DNA of 64,000 nucleotides from Mycobacteroides sp. LB1 (GCF_013449725.1 NZ_JACCFF010000001.1:1860001-1924000), one strand, 5' to 3'; shown: positions 26,639-36,211, counted from the first letter of the stretch. The notes: generated from the sequence alone by a model not told the origin. A program made the numbers and translations.

Positions 26639-28207
26639 ATGCACATAACCCAGTGGCTGCATCGCGCACTGCAGCAGGACCCACACCGTCCCATCACGAT
26701 TCACCGGGGCCGGGAACGCACTGTGGAACAGTTCGCCGATCGCGTCGGCCGGTTGGCCTCGACGCTTCGAGATATGGGTGTTCAGCCGGGTGACCGAGTG
26801 GGCATGCTGTCACTTAACTCCGACCGCTACGTCGAATACCTCACCGCCGTGCCGTGGTTGGGTGCCTCACTGAATGCCGTCAACATCCGCTGGAGCCTCG
26901 CCGAGATCAGCTACTCACTACGGGAGTCCGACACCCGCGTGCTGCTCGTGGACGATGCGTTCAAGGCCGCCGCCGCACCGTTGCGTGCCGCATGTCCATG
27001 CCTGGTCACCGTCATTTACTGCGGTGACGGACCGACACCCGAGGACATGATCGGATACGAAGACCTCCTCGACGCACACGATCCCGTCGAGGACACGCGC
27101 ACCGGAGGCGACAGCCTGCTGGGCGTCTTCTACACCGGGGGCACCACCGGAAACCCCAAGGGCGTCATGCTCTCTCACAACAATGTGCTCGCTTCGGCGA
27201 TGGGGTCGCTTTCCACCGGAAACTTCGTGACCCGCGGCGGCCGGCTGCTGCACTCGGCACCGATGTTCCACATGGCCGACTTCACGTCGGTGCTTGCGGG
27301 GAACCTATCGAATGTCACGCACGTGATCCTCCCGTCGTTCACCCCGCAGGGGGTGCTGGACGCGATCGTCGAACACGATGTGGAGGACATGCTGTTGGTG
27401 CCCACCATGATTCAGATGCTGGTCGATCATCCGGGAGCCGCTCGGCTCGACCTCTCCGGCATCCACAACATCACCTACGGCGCCTCCGTCATCTCCGAGG
27501 CCGTATTGCAACGCGCCCAACGCGTCTTCCCCAACGCGCGATTCACCCAGGCCTACGGCATGACCGAGGTGTCTCCCGTTGCGACGCTGCTGCTTCCCGA
27601 AGACCACGACGACCCAGCGCTGCTGCGTTCGGCGGGACGCGCTGCCCCGCACTGCGAGGTGATGATCGTCGACTCCAGCAGCGACACCGACAAGGAACTG
27701 CCTCGCGGCGAGATCGGCGAGGTGATTGTCAGGGGAGACAACGTCATGCTGGGCTATTGGGAGCTCCCCGAAGAATCGGCGGCCGCCATCCGGAACGGGT
27801 GGATGTACACCGGCGACGCCGGGCGGATGGATAACCGCGGCTATGTCTACATCGTCGATCGCATCAAGGACATGGTGGTGACCGGCGGCGAGAACGTCTA
27901 CTCGGCCGAGGTGGAGAACGCCCTGGCCAAACATCCGGCGGTCGCGGCCTGCGCGGTGATCGGCATCCCCGACGAGCGGTGGGGTGAACGCGTACACGCA
28001 GTCGTCGTCAAACAGGCGGAATCCGAGTGCGGCGGCAAAGATCTATCAGAGGACCTGACGGAACACTGCCGCGAGCACATCGCCAACTACAAGGTGCCGC
28101 GCAGCTTCGAATTCGTCGACGAGCTCCCACTGTCCGGAGCCGGGAAGATCCTCAAGCGCATGCTCCGCCAGAAGTACTGGGACACCCACGACGCAGGCGT
28201 CTCCTAA
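26639..28207 (+). CDS. AMP-dependent acyl-CoA ligase (FadD family)
   Basis: A 522-aa ANL-superfamily enzyme that activates a fatty or aromatic acid with ATP and CoA. The P-loop-like motif is YTGGTTGNPKGVMLSH near residue 170, the acyl-adenylate motif QAYGMTE near 307, and the C-terminal hinge and Lys are in DRIKDMVVTGGENVYSAE and GAGKILKRML. The ATG at 26639 gives the usual start; an in-frame GTG at 26615 is weaker. The exact substrate cannot be read. It ends about 200 bases before the alcohol dehydrogenase, separated by a KstR-like box, and is divergent from the lemA operon. Confidence 0.9.
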   Translation: MHITQWLHRALQQDPHRPITIHRGRERTVEQFADRVGRLASTLRDMGVQPGDRVGMLSLNSDRYVEYLTAVPWLGASLNAVNIRWSLAEISYSLRESDTRVLLVDDAFKAAAAPLRAACPCLVTVIYCGDGPTPEDMIGYEDLLDAHDPVEDTRTGGDSLLGVFYTGGTTGNPKGVMLSHNNVLASAMGSLSTGNFVTRGGRLLHSAPMFHMADFTSVLAGNLSNVTHVILPSFTPQGVLDAIVEHDVEDMLLVPTMIQMLVDHPGAARLDLSGIHNITYGASVISEAVLQRAQRVFPNARFTQAYGMTEVSPVATLLLPEDHDDPALLRSAGRAAPHCEVMIVDSSSDTDKELPRGEIGEVIVRGDNVMLGYWELPEESAAAIRNGWMYTGDAGRMDNRGYVYIVDRIKDMVVTGGENVYSAEVENALAKHPAVAACAVIGIPDERWGERVHAVVVKQAESECGGKDLSEDLTEHCREHIANYKVPRSFEFVDELPLSGAGKILKRMLRQKYWDTHDAGVS

Positions 28208-28291
28208 CCCCTGAGCTCTTCTTGCACAAGACCTCATAACCGTGCATAGGTAGTCGTCAGGGCCACTGTTGGGTCGCTGACCACGCCCTTT

Positions 28292-28305
28292 TAGAACGCG
28301 TTTCA
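28292..28305. promoter_or_regulatory. KstR-like box upstream of the alcohol dehydrogenase
   Basis: TAGAACGCGTTTCA fits TNNAACNNGTTNNA exactly, though one arm (GTTTC) is less symmetric than the 19008 box. It is on the plus strand, 100 bases before the ATG at 28406, and overlaps the predicted -35 element at 28301-28306. Confidence 0.6.
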
Positions 28306-28329
28306 CTTTTCACGCAAAGCCGCTATCCT
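28301..28329 (+). promoter_or_regulatory. Candidate promoter of the alcohol dehydrogenase gene
   Basis: TTTCAC (28301-28306), a 17-base spacer, then TATCCT (28324-28329). The -35 part overlaps the KstR-like box, which would allow repression. Spacing and -10 are good; the -35 is weak. The rest of 28208-28405 holds no gene. Confidence 0.4.
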
Positions 28330-28405
28330 CGTCCGGGGGAGTGACCTGCTTCACTCGGGCACCACATAGGCAAGACGGCACGGCAAGACAAGGAAGACAC
28401 AGTCA

Positions 28406-29530
28406 ATGAAGACAAAAGGCGCGCTGATCCGCGAGCTCAACAAGCCGATCGTTGTCGAGGAGATCACGCTCGGCGACCCGGCCGAGGGCGAGGTCCAGGT
28501 CCAGCTGCATGCCGCGGGCATGTGCCACTCCGATTACCACGTGCTGACCGGTGCCACCCCGATGGAGCTGCCGGTACTGCCCGGTCACGAGGGTGCCGGC
28601 ATCGTCACCAAGGTCGGCAAGGGCGTTACCAGCGTGGAAGAGGGCGACCACGTCATCTTCGCGTTCATCCCCGCCTGCGGTAAGTGTCCGCCATGTATGC
28701 GCGGCTACCGCTCGCTCTGCGACCGCGGCGCGATCCTGTTGGGCGGCAAGGCGATAGCCGATGGCACCAATCGCATCCACGCGGGCAACACACCCGTCTC
28801 CGCGATGAACCTGCTCGGTACCTTCTCCCCCTACGCCGTGGTGCACGAGGACTCCGTGGTGAAGATCGACTCGGCAGTACCGTTCGAGGCGGCCGCCCTG
28901 CTCGGTTGCGCCGTGCCCACGGGCTTCGGCTCTGCCACCAACATCGCCGAGGTCAAGCCCGGCGAGGACGTCATCATCGTGGGTGTCGGCGGTATCGGTA
29001 TGAGCGCGCTGCAGGGCGCAGTGGTCTCCGGAGCCCGCTACGTCATCGCCATCGACCCGGTGCCGTGGAAGCGTGAACAGGCCCTCAAGTTCGGCGCCAC
29101 CCACGCCTACGCCTCGATGGCCGAGGCCATCATGCCGGTCATGGACGTGACCTGGGGAATCATGGCGCAGAAGACCATCATCACGGTCGGCGAGATGAAG
29201 GGCGAATATATCGAAGAGGCCATGATCCTCACCGCCAAGACCGGTACCTGTGTGGTTACCGGCATGGGCGCCATGGTTGACGTCGACGTGAAGTTCAACC
29301 TGTTCCTCTTCACCATGTTGCAGAAGACCTTGAAGGGCAACATCTTTGGTGGCGGCACCACGCACACCGAGACCCCGCGGCTGGTCGGCCTGTACAAGCA
29401 GGGCCTGCTGAAGATCGACGAGATGGTCACCAGCACCTACAGCCTGGAGCAGATCAACGACGGCTACCAGGACATGCTGGACGGCAAGAACATCCGCGGC
29501 GTCATCAAGTACACCGAAGCCGACTGGTAA
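28406..29530 (+). CDS. NDMA-dependent alcohol dehydrogenase, AdhE1/Rv0162c-like
   Basis: A 374-aa zinc-containing medium-chain dehydrogenase. Catalytic zinc: Cys in AGMCHSDYH and His-Glu in PVLPGHEGAG. Structural zinc: four Cys in CGKCPPCMRGYRSLC. The Rossmann motif is GVGGIGMSALQG near residue 195. The sequence type is that of actinobacterial enzymes with tightly bound NAD that need an added acceptor such as NDMA; M. tuberculosis Rv0162c is the like-sized relative. It is followed 25 bases downstream by a hairpin. A KstR-like box upstream hints at control by steroid or acyl-CoA signals. Confidence 0.9.
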   Translation: MKTKGALIRELNKPIVVEEITLGDPAEGEVQVQLHAAGMCHSDYHVLTGATPMELPVLPGHEGAGIVTKVGKGVTSVEEGDHVIFAFIPACGKCPPCMRGYRSLCDRGAILLGGKAIADGTNRIHAGNTPVSAMNLLGTFSPYAVVHEDSVVKIDSAVPFEAAALLGCAVPTGFGSATNIAEVKPGEDVIIVGVGGIGMSALQGAVVSGARYVIAIDPVPWKREQALKFGATHAYASMAEAIMPVMDVTWGIMAQKTIITVGEMKGEYIEEAMILTAKTGTCVVTGMGAMVDVDVKFNLFLFTMLQKTLKGNIFGGGTTHTETPRLVGLYKQGLLKIDEMVTSTYSLEQINDGYQDMLDGKNIRGVIKYTEADW

Positions 29531-29554
29531 GCCCCACCCCTCCACTTCCTTCGC

Positions 29555-29599
29555 GAGCATGCGCAATTTCGCCGGATTTCGGCGCGTTTGCGCATGCTC
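29555..29599. terminator. 12-bp inverted repeat downstream of the alcohol dehydrogenase
   Basis: GAGCATGCGCAA (29555-29566) and TTGCGCATGCTC (29588-29599) are perfect inverted copies around a 21-base loop with internal pairing. It starts 24 bases after the dehydrogenase stop and 15 bases before the pirin start, so it may terminate the first transcript or be a mobile palindrome. Confidence 0.6.
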
Positions 29600-29613
29600 G
29601 GCATACTGGGGGC

Positions 29614-30360
29614 ATGGGTATCGACGTCCGACGCGCGAGTGATCGGCTCGCTACCAAGATCTCCTGGCTGGACTCCAAGCATTCCTTCTCGTTCGGCGAG
29701 CATTACGACCCGCACAACACCCACCACGGGCTGTTGTTGGTCAACAACGACGACATCGTCCTGCCCGGCGCCGGCTTCGAAACGCATCCGCATCGCGATA
29801 TGGAGATCGTCACCTGGGTGCTGCAGGGCTCGCTGGTGCATCAGGACTCCGAGGGCAACTCGGGCGTGATCTATCCCGGTCTGGCCCAACGGATGTCGTC
29901 CGGTACAGGAATCCTGCACTCGGAAAAGAACGACTCCTGGCGGCTGTCAGGCGAGCGTCACTCGGATCCGGTGCGATTCATCCAGATGTGGGTCACACCC
30001 GACGAATCGGGAGTCGATCCCGGATACCAGCAGCTGGAGATCGATGACCAGCTGCTGCGCGGCGGGCTGGTGACCGTGGCGTCCGGAATGCCGCGGCACC
30101 GGGATCAGACGGCGATCACCATTGCCCAGAGGAACGCGGCACTGCACGCTGCGCGCATTCCTGCCGGTGCCAGCGTGGAGCTTCCGACGGCGCTGTTCGT
30201 ACATCTCTTTGTCGCGCGCGGCGCCGTCACCCTCGAGACAGCCGGAGAGCTCGCCGAGGGAGATGCCGTGCGGCTGACTGACACCGGCGCTGTGCGTGTC
30301 ACCGCGACGATCGACGCGGAGATCCTCGTGTGGGAGATGCACGCCCGCTTAGGCGGCTAG
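29614..30360 (+). CDS. Pirin-family protein, Rv0181c-like
   Basis: A 248-aa bicupin of the pirin/YhhW type. The N-terminal metal motif HPHRDMEI is near residue 59 and the partner ILHSEKN near residue 105, giving three His and one Glu ligands. Family members include quercetin 2,3-dioxygenases and regulatory or stress proteins. The C-terminal cupin is more diverged. The ATG at 29614 follows GGGGGC. Synteny with sigG and the lipase nearby matches Rv0181c. The in vivo substrate is unknown. Confidence 0.9.
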   Translation: MGIDVRRASDRLATKISWLDSKHSFSFGEHYDPHNTHHGLLLVNNDDIVLPGAGFETHPHRDMEIVTWVLQGSLVHQDSEGNSGVIYPGLAQRMSSGTGILHSEKNDSWRLSGERHSDPVRFIQMWVTPDESGVDPGYQQLEIDDQLLRGGLVTVASGMPRHRDQTAITIAQRNAALHAARIPAGASVELPTALFVHLFVARGAVTLETAGELAEGDAVRLTDTGAVRVTATIDAEILVWEMHARLGG

Positions 30361-30412
30361 CGAGCCGTCGCAACTCTGCCGATGTCCGATCGATCCCCAC
30401 TTGTTACCAAAG

Positions 30413-30440
30413 TTGACTGTGTTGCTGCTGTGATTATCGT
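30413..30440 (+). promoter_or_regulatory. Candidate promoter of the phosphodiester glycosidase gene
   Basis: TTGACT (30413-30418), a 16-base spacer and TATCGT (30435-30440), 33 bases ahead of the GTG start. It resembles a SigA promoter. Confidence 0.45.
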
Positions 30441-30473
30441 TAACTATTCAAGATCACCACAGGAGGGACCGCC

Positions 30474-31586
30474 GTGGGCATTTCACGTTTTTCGCGTCTT
30501 CGGCGACACTCTCGCGGACGTCGCCTGATAAGCATTACGTTCGGCATGCTCCTGGTAGCGGCACTGCCCATTCCGACCACGCACAACACCGCGCGAGCCG
30601 AGGCCGCCCACGATGCGGTGTTAGCTGCCATCGCCAACACCAAGGGCACCTTCCTGGTCTACAACTTCGGGGGCGGCAACCCAGCGCCGTTCCGCAGCGC
30701 CGCCGGTAACGAATACACGCTAGATAACGGCGGCCACCTCATGGTCATCAAGAGCGCATCATCGCGGCTGCGCGCAAACCTCTTGGTGGACAACCACTCC
30801 GGATACCAGTCCCGGTGTGAACGCGACGCACGCGCACGTACTGCTGAGGGTCTGTGGCAGGCGTCCGAGACGTACAAGCCGATGGCGGCCTGGATGACCA
30901 TGGGTAAGCCCACCTTCATCATCAACGCCAACTTCTTCGACGTCCGTGGTCAAAAGGGCGGCAACTGGAAGAGCACCGGGTGTAGTTCACCACTCGGTGC
31001 CTACGTCGATACCGCCAACGGCAGCGCCGACTTCAACAAGCAAATCACCGGGACCCGGGTCTACGCCGGAAAGCAGGCACTCTCGGGCGGTGACGAAATC
31101 TGGACCGCATTGGCCACCATGGTCTTTTCTCCCGGCTCACCCCCTGAGGTCATCGCCTCGGCCGGGCCGAAGGACTACGGGTACGCCACCGGACCGCTAG
31201 AAGGCCTGATGGACAAGGGAGTTCAGTTCGTCGCGGTCAGCGGGCTCAAGTTGTTGCTTCCAGGATTCACCGAACAGCTGAACGATCCCGGCCCCGCCGC
31301 CGCCCGCACCGCGGTCGGATACAAGTCCGCGACCGATGAGCTCATGGTCTTCCAGGGCGGAAGTTACACACCCGATAACCTCCAGGACCTTTACCGCGGG
31401 CTGGGTGTCGACAAGGCCATCGCACTCGACGGTGGCGGCTCCTCAGCCATCGTGCTGCGCCGGGACGCCGGCGGCATGTGGGCGGGATACGGCTCCCCCA
31501 AGGGTAATTGCGATAGCACCTACACCCTGTGCGATGCCGCGGGAGGCGTCGGTCGGGCACTGCCCAGCTGGCTGGGATTCAGCTAG
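30474..31586 (+). CDS. Secreted phosphodiester glycosidase (NAGPA/DUF2233 domain)
   Basis: A 370-aa protein. An N-terminal signal peptide with twin basic region (residues 1 to about 43, ending ARA-E) is followed by a NAGPA-like domain. The conserved core is visible as INANFFD near residue 144 and ALDGGGSSAIVL near 320, as in human uncovering enzyme and bacterial relatives that cleave sugar-1-phosphodiesters. Four Cys in the mature part (two near the middle, two near the C-terminus) could form disulfides. GTG start with AGGAGGGA upstream. The substrate in the envelope is unknown. Confidence 0.87.
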   Translation: MGISRFSRLRRHSRGRRLISITFGMLLVAALPIPTTHNTARAEAAHDAVLAAIANTKGTFLVYNFGGGNPAPFRSAAGNEYTLDNGGHLMVIKSASSRLRANLLVDNHSGYQSRCERDARARTAEGLWQASETYKPMAAWMTMGKPTFIINANFFDVRGQKGGNWKSTGCSSPLGAYVDTANGSADFNKQITGTRVYAGKQALSGGDEIWTALATMVFSPGSPPEVIASAGPKDYGYATGPLEGLMDKGVQFVAVSGLKLLLPGFTEQLNDPGPAAARTAVGYKSATDELMVFQGGSYTPDNLQDLYRGLGVDKAIALDGGGSSAIVLRRDAGGMWAGYGSPKGNCDSTYTLCDAAGGVGRALPSWLGFS

Positions 31587-31591
31587 ACCCG

Positions 31592-32845
31592 CTATTTCGG
31601 AGGCGCAATCGGAAGGGTCGGGCCGCCATAGGGTGTAGGAATGGTGAAGCGGCCCTTAGGAGTCGGATCGGCCAACTTGCCGAGGTCGGCACCCTTCGGT
31701 GGGCCGGCGGTATCGTCATCAGCCGGCCGCGGGGCATTCTTCGCACCGCGCACCAGCACCGCTGGGTCGTCATCTCGGCAGTAGCCCGCATACAAGAACG
31801 GCTCCGGGTAATCGGCGGCCGACACCGCGGTACGCGGATATCCGTAGTCACAGGTGTAGCGGGGATATATATCGGCGGTGGCCCACACGCCGTGATCGTA
31901 AAAGGTGTTGCCCACCGCCTCGATCACCGATCCGCGATACGCGGGGAAGAGCGCATTGAGCGCCGGCACGCGCACATAGGACAACTGTGCCACCGTGGTG
32001 AGGTTCCCCAGCAGCTGCGCCATGGTGTCGGAGTTGTCGGCGAACACAGCGTCGGTAGTGGCCAACGGCCCGGGAACCCTATCGATCAGCGTGCGGAATC
32101 CGCCGTCCATGCGGGCCACGCCGTTCAGGGACCTGTTCAGACCCGGGGTGGTGGTGGCGAGACCCTTGTTCATCTCTGCGATAGAGGACAACGTCACCCG
32201 GCTGTGCTTCAGGGTGCTGACCGTCTCCGGCAATACGGAATCGAGTGTGGACAAGAGGAACACGCCGCCGTCGATGATGTCCGTCATCTTGCGCGGCGCC
32301 TCGCGCGAGAGATGGAGTTCCCGTTTGATGGTTTCCAATTTCGCTGTATCCACCTGAGCGAGCGTGCCATCGGCGTTGGCGAGCATTTTGGAAAGTGACA
32401 CGGGAACCGTCGCCTGACCCCGGGCAATCACACTGCCATTACCCAGGTAAGGGCCGGTGGTCGTCACCGGCGCGAAGTCGACATACTGCTCCCCTCCAGC
32501 TGAGAGCCCGGACACCCGCACTGGAGATCCCACCGGAATCTTCACCGCGGATTCGATGTGCATCACTGCAACCGGCCCGCGGGGCGATGGAGTCACCGTG
32601 TCCACCCGGCCAATCCGTAAACCACGCAGTGCCACATCCTGGTTGGGAATCAACCCACCGGATTCGGGTAGCTCAAGCGACACCTCGTAGGTCGACGTGA
32701 ATGTCCTGGCTCGCAGCGCACCCACCATGAGGTACCCGCACGCCACCAGCAAGGTCGCGGCGAGCGCGAAAAAGGACAACCACATGCGTTTCCGGTGCGC
32801 TGCTCGCACCGTACCCACAACCGTGTTCGCCAGTGAATTGATCAT
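31592..32845 (-). CDS. mceF: MceF-like protein of the mce1-like operon
   Basis: A 417-aa MCE-domain protein. An N-terminal membrane helix (about residues 22-44) is followed by the MlaD/MCE domain (VSLELPESGGLIPNQDVALRG) and a long helical tail. The C-terminus has the pattern NAPRPADDDTAGPP and ends in a Pro-rich tail PTPYGGPTLPI. The last gene of a six-gene operon; its ATG overlaps the mceE stop by 4 bases. With the other Mce proteins it should form a periplasmic tube that carries lipids to an inner-membrane YrbE permease. A similar MceF is encoded at 62081-63451. Confidence 0.92.
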   Translation of the reverse strand: MINSLANTVVGTVRAAHRKRMWLSFFALAATLLVACGYLMVGALRARTFTSTYEVSLELPESGGLIPNQDVALRGLRIGRVDTVTPSPRGPVAVMHIESAVKIPVGSPVRVSGLSAGGEQYVDFAPVTTTGPYLGNGSVIARGQATVPVSLSKMLANADGTLAQVDTAKLETIKRELHLSREAPRKMTDIIDGGVFLLSTLDSVLPETVSTLKHSRVTLSSIAEMNKGLATTTPGLNRSLNGVARMDGGFRTLIDRVPGPLATTDAVFADNSDTMAQLLGNLTTVAQLSYVRVPALNALFPAYRGSVIEAVGNTFYDHGVWATADIYPRYTCDYGYPRTAVSAADYPEPFLYAGYCRDDDPAVLVRGAKNAPRPADDDTAGPPKGADLGKLADPTPKGRFTIPTPYGGPTLPIAPPK

Positions 32846-34050
32846 CGCGGCGGCCCCGGTTGGACGGGAGCCGCACCCGGTATCGGCTCAATCACACCCG
32901 GCTCGGTTGGGCTGGGGCGCACCGGAATTGTGGAAACATCCGGCCCCTGTCCCACGACACGTTCCTGCAGGCGCCACAGGGTGTACTTGAAGGAGCCGAC
33001 GAGTTTGGCCCAGTCATATCGCTTGGGCCCGTGCAGGCCCGGGTCGCCCTTGAAGCCGATATCAGGGATAGAGCCAAGTACAAGCTTGTCGATCGAAACC
33101 CGAGCGGCGAACGCCGAACCGGCCATGATCTTGACGATCGGGGGCATCAGCTGATTGAGCGCGGCAAGACTCGTGTCGGGACTCACCGAAATGTCGTTGA
33201 ACGAGCGCGACAGCGTGTTCATATCGGCGATGACGCTACGGCCGCTGGTGTCGGTACCCGCGATCGAGGGGAACTTGGAGAGCTGCTTGGTCACCGCACC
33301 CACCTGATCGGCCAGATCGGCGATATGAGTTGCATTGGCAGACAGGGTGTCCGTGGCTGGCGCTGCAGCGACCAACAGCTCCGAGAGCGCCTCGTGCCGC
33401 GTATTCATCTCAGCGGCAAGCTGTGCGGTGTCCCGCAGCGCGGAATCCAGCTGACCGGAACGCGCATTGAGCGTGCCCAGCAGCCGATTCGACTTTCCGA
33501 TCAGATCTCCGAACGCCTCACCGTTGGGCCCAGTCGCTCGGCCGAGACCATTGACCGTGCCGGTGAGGTTACGTACCGCACCGCCGTTGACAATGATCGC
33601 CGCCGAACTCAGCACCGCCTCTACCGTCGCGGCGGCGGTGGTCGATTCGAGACCAAAGGTGTCTCCATCACGCAAGAGCGGTGCGTCGGGATTGGCCGGC
33701 CGCGGCGGCTTCAGTGCGACGAAGACGTCACCCAGCGGGGTCGCGGTGCGCAGCTCCACTGTGGTCCCCTTCGGAATCTCCACATCCGAACGGATCCGCA
33801 TCGTCACCACGGCGGTGTAGTTGGTGGTGCTCATGGAGTCGACTTCGCCGATATCGGCGCCACCCAATTTCACCTTGGCACGGGACGGCAGGTTCAAGAT
33901 GTTGGTGAACAGTGCCGTCAGGCCATAGGAACCACCTGACATCCCCGGCGCCGGAAGCGGAAGGCTGGCAAGGCCGTTGGTGCTGCAGCCGCTCGTCAGC
34001 AGCACGGCGACGGCCACCGCGGACCCTACGAATCTCCGTATCTCGATCAT
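32842..34050 (-). CDS. mceE: MceE-like lipoprotein
   Basis: A 402-aa MCE protein with a lipoprotein signal: basic start, hydrophobic stretch and lipobox LTSGC near residue 22. The MCE domain (LPSRAKVKLGGADIGEVDS) and helical repeats follow; the C-terminus has GSFKYTLWRLQERVVGQGP and a Pro-rich end. The ATG at 34050 overlaps the mceD stop by 4 bases, so the operon is translationally coupled. Lipidation is usual for MceE and probably anchors the tube. About half the length aligns with the partial MceE at 63448. Confidence 0.92.
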   Translation of the reverse strand: MIEIRRFVGSAVAVAVLLTSGCSTNGLASLPLPAPGMSGGSYGLTALFTNILNLPSRAKVKLGGADIGEVDSMSTTNYTAVVTMRIRSDVEIPKGTTVELRTATPLGDVFVALKPPRPANPDAPLLRDGDTFGLESTTAAATVEAVLSSAAIIVNGGAVRNLTGTVNGLGRATGPNGEAFGDLIGKSNRLLGTLNARSGQLDSALRDTAQLAAEMNTRHEALSELLVAAAPATDTLSANATHIADLADQVGAVTKQLSKFPSIAGTDTSGRSVIADMNTLSRSFNDISVSPDTSLAALNQLMPPIVKIMAGSAFAARVSIDKLVLGSIPDIGFKGDPGLHGPKRYDWAKLVGSFKYTLWRLQERVVGQGPDVSTIPVRPSPTEPGVIEPIPGAAPVQPGPPR

Positions 34051-35168
34051 TTCTGCCCCATCGCCGCGAGACCGTCGAGCACATACGTCAATCCGAAATC
34101 GGGCCCGTAGTCCTGCAAGGTGCCTGTGCTGCATCCCAGTTGGCGCAGACCCATGAGATTGCAGATCTCCTTGGCGGCCTGAGTGTCGAACAACAACCTG
34201 TCCACCGGCACATGGGCACGCACCACGTTGTTGATCGGGTCGATGATGTTGTAGACGTTATCCGCCATCAGCGGAAGCAGATCGAACCCTTCCGATAACT
34301 CTCGCCGGTTGTCGTATACCGCCTGGGCAATCTGGTTGGAATTGCCCACCGAATCCTTGATGGCATCGCGGTTCTGTTCCAGGAGCGAACCTGCCTGCAG
34401 CAGAATGCTATTCAGCTGCTTTCCGGTAGTTCCGGAACCCAGCTGCTCGTCGTCGAGCACCTGGGACAGCTGCCGCACCTGGGAGGAGAAGTCCCGGATG
34501 TTCTGGTCGTTACGTGCCGAGGCATCGAAGAGCGAACTGAGGCGGGTGATGATCTTAGTCAGCTGATCACGAGTCATCGCACCGCCGTCAGCACTCAGAC
34601 GAAGCGCCTTGGACAACTCGTCCAGAGATGCCCTCATCAACTCACCGTTTCCGGACAGCGCATTGGCGCTGTTGTTCACGACATCGGCCAGCGGCCCGCC
34701 GCCCTTACCGTCGCCCTTCATCGCCTTCGAGAGCCTGTCGATCATGGCCAGCACTCTGTCGAACTCCACGGGCGTCTTCGTGCGGTCCAATCCGATAACG
34801 TCCCCGTTCTTGAGCGTCGGTCCACCGCGATACACCGGTGTCAGTTCGATGTGACGGTCGGTGAGAATCGAGGTGGACACCGTGACGGCTTTGGCTTCGG
34901 CAGGCACCTTGACCTTCGAATCGACCGTGAACTCAACCTCCATATAGGTGCCACGCGAGGTGATCTTCGTGACCTTGCCAATCGGCATGCCCAGCACGGA
35001 TACCTTGTTGTCAGGGTAGAGGCCGGAGACCGATTCGAATTGCGCAGTGATGGTGAGCCTCTCGTGACGCTCGCGCAGATAGGTCCAGCCAACCACGCCA
35101 ATCGTGACGGCCACCACCGCCGCCAACGCTCCCGCGATCCAGAAGATCCGGTGTTTCGTCATGTTCAT
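34047..35168 (-). CDS. mceD: MceD-like protein
   Basis: A 373-aa MCE protein with an N-terminal membrane helix (residues 9-30) and the domain FESVSGLYPDNKVSVLGMPIGKV. A long helical tail follows, with a Cys in RQLGCSTGTLQDYG near the end, as in other MceD proteins. ATG 35168 overlaps mceC by 4 bases and is preferred to a longer form. Ordered F-E-D-C-B-A by position, the usual gene order on the minus strand. Confidence 0.92.
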   Translation of the reverse strand: MNMTKHRIFWIAGALAAVVAVTIGVVGWTYLRERHERLTITAQFESVSGLYPDNKVSVLGMPIGKVTKITSRGTYMEVEFTVDSKVKVPAEAKAVTVSTSILTDRHIELTPVYRGGPTLKNGDVIGLDRTKTPVEFDRVLAMIDRLSKAMKGDGKGGGPLADVVNNSANALSGNGELMRASLDELSKALRLSADGGAMTRDQLTKIITRLSSLFDASARNDQNIRDFSSQVRQLSQVLDDEQLGSGTTGKQLNSILLQAGSLLEQNRDAIKDSVGNSNQIAQAVYDNRRELSEGFDLLPLMADNVYNIIDPINNVVRAHVPVDRLLFDTQAAKEICNLMGLRQLGCSTGTLQDYGPDFGLTYVLDGLAAMGQK

Positions 35169-36211
35169 TGGCAATCCTTGAAGTACGGGATCATGTTGAA
35201 CTGCTTGGCCCTTCCACTGATCGCGCACATCCACGAATCCACCGCGAGACCACCGGGCGCGCTCAGCTCGAGCGAGTTTCCGTAACCCGTGAGATTGGTG
35301 AAGTTTCGGGCCGCGACCGCCGTCACCTGCAGGATGCTTCGGAACAAGTCATCATGGCCACCGATCAAATTGCTGAAGGTCTTCACATCGGCGATGAGCG
35401 CATCGACCGCGCGCCTGTCCTTGACCACAATCTTGCTCAGGAAGTTCGTCAGCTCGGTCAGCGCGCGCATCATGGAGTGGAAACTCGCCTGCCGGGAAAC
35501 GAACTCGCCGAGCAGATCTCGGCCCTGAATGATCAGTTTGCCGATATCGCCCTGTTGCCGGTACAGAGTGCCCGACACCAACTCGGTACTGGCCAGCAGC
35601 GTGCCGATCTGATCGCGGCGATGCGATATCACCGAGGACAGCGTCTGAATGTTCTCCATCGCCTTAGGCAGGACCGCAGGCAGTCCCTCGAGCTGTTTGC
35701 CCAGAATCCCAACCGACTCTGCGATCTTGTCGGCGTCGACCTGCTCGAAGGTGGAGGTGGCGTCTTCGAGAGTGGCCTGCAGGTCATAGGGAACCTCGGT
35801 GTGCGCGAGATCGATTCGACGGTTGGACAGCTTCCCATCGCCGCCGTTGCGTAGTTCGACGTATTGATTGCCAAGTATCGTGGTGATCTTGATCGAGGCC
35901 CTGGCGTCCTTGCGCAGTGTGACGTCATCACGGACCCGCATGCCGACTTCGATATGGTCGCCTGCCAGCTCGACACTCGTGACGTTCCCCACCGGAACCC
36001 CCGCATACGACACATTGGCCCCTGGTTGCAGCGACGCCGCCTGCAAGAACTCCGCGGTGTAGTGGCCGTAACCGATACCAACCGCCTTCACCAGCAGCAT
36101 CGCCCCCACCAGGGAGCCGATCACCGCGAGCGCTATTGCGCCCAACCAGATCTTGTTATACGTCTCAACAGGGCGTCGCGAAATGCGTTGCCACACTGTG
36201 CGTTTATCCAT
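35165..36211 (-). CDS. mceC: MceC-like protein
   Basis: A 348-aa MCE protein with a membrane helix (about residues 24-47) and the domain AASLQPGANVSYAGVPVGNVTS. The helical tail has long heptad-like stretches, and the C-terminus has a Cys-containing WMCAISGR and YFKDCQ. The start overlaps the mceB stop by 8 bases. It belongs to the same tube as its neighbours. Confidence 0.92.
   Translation of the reverse strand: MDKRTVWQRISRRPVETYNKIWLGAIALAVIGSLVGAMLLVKAVGIGYGHYTAEFLQAASLQPGANVSYAGVPVGNVTSVELAGDHIEVGMRVRDDVTLRKDARASIKITTILGNQYVELRNGGDGKLSNRRIDLAHTEVPYDLQATLEDATSTFEQVDADKIAESVGILGKQLEGLPAVLPKAMENIQTLSSVISHRRDQIGTLLASTELVSGTLYRQQGDIGKLIIQGRDLLGEFVSRQASFHSMMRALTELTNFLSKIVVKDRRAVDALIADVKTFSNLIGGHDDLFRSILQVTAVAARNFTNLTGYGNSLELSAPGGLAVDSWMCAISGRAKQFNMIPYFKDCQ

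Noticed and set aside
28403..29566. 387-aa open frame antisense to the alcohol dehydrogenase
   Set aside because: It mirrors the dehydrogenase codons; its His/Asp/Val-rich composition is a high-GC shadow, with no ribosome site or family match.
29555..29599. Copy of the 60-bp palindromic element
   Set aside because: Arms and core differ from the elements at 11028 and 17997, so it is treated as a separate hairpin.
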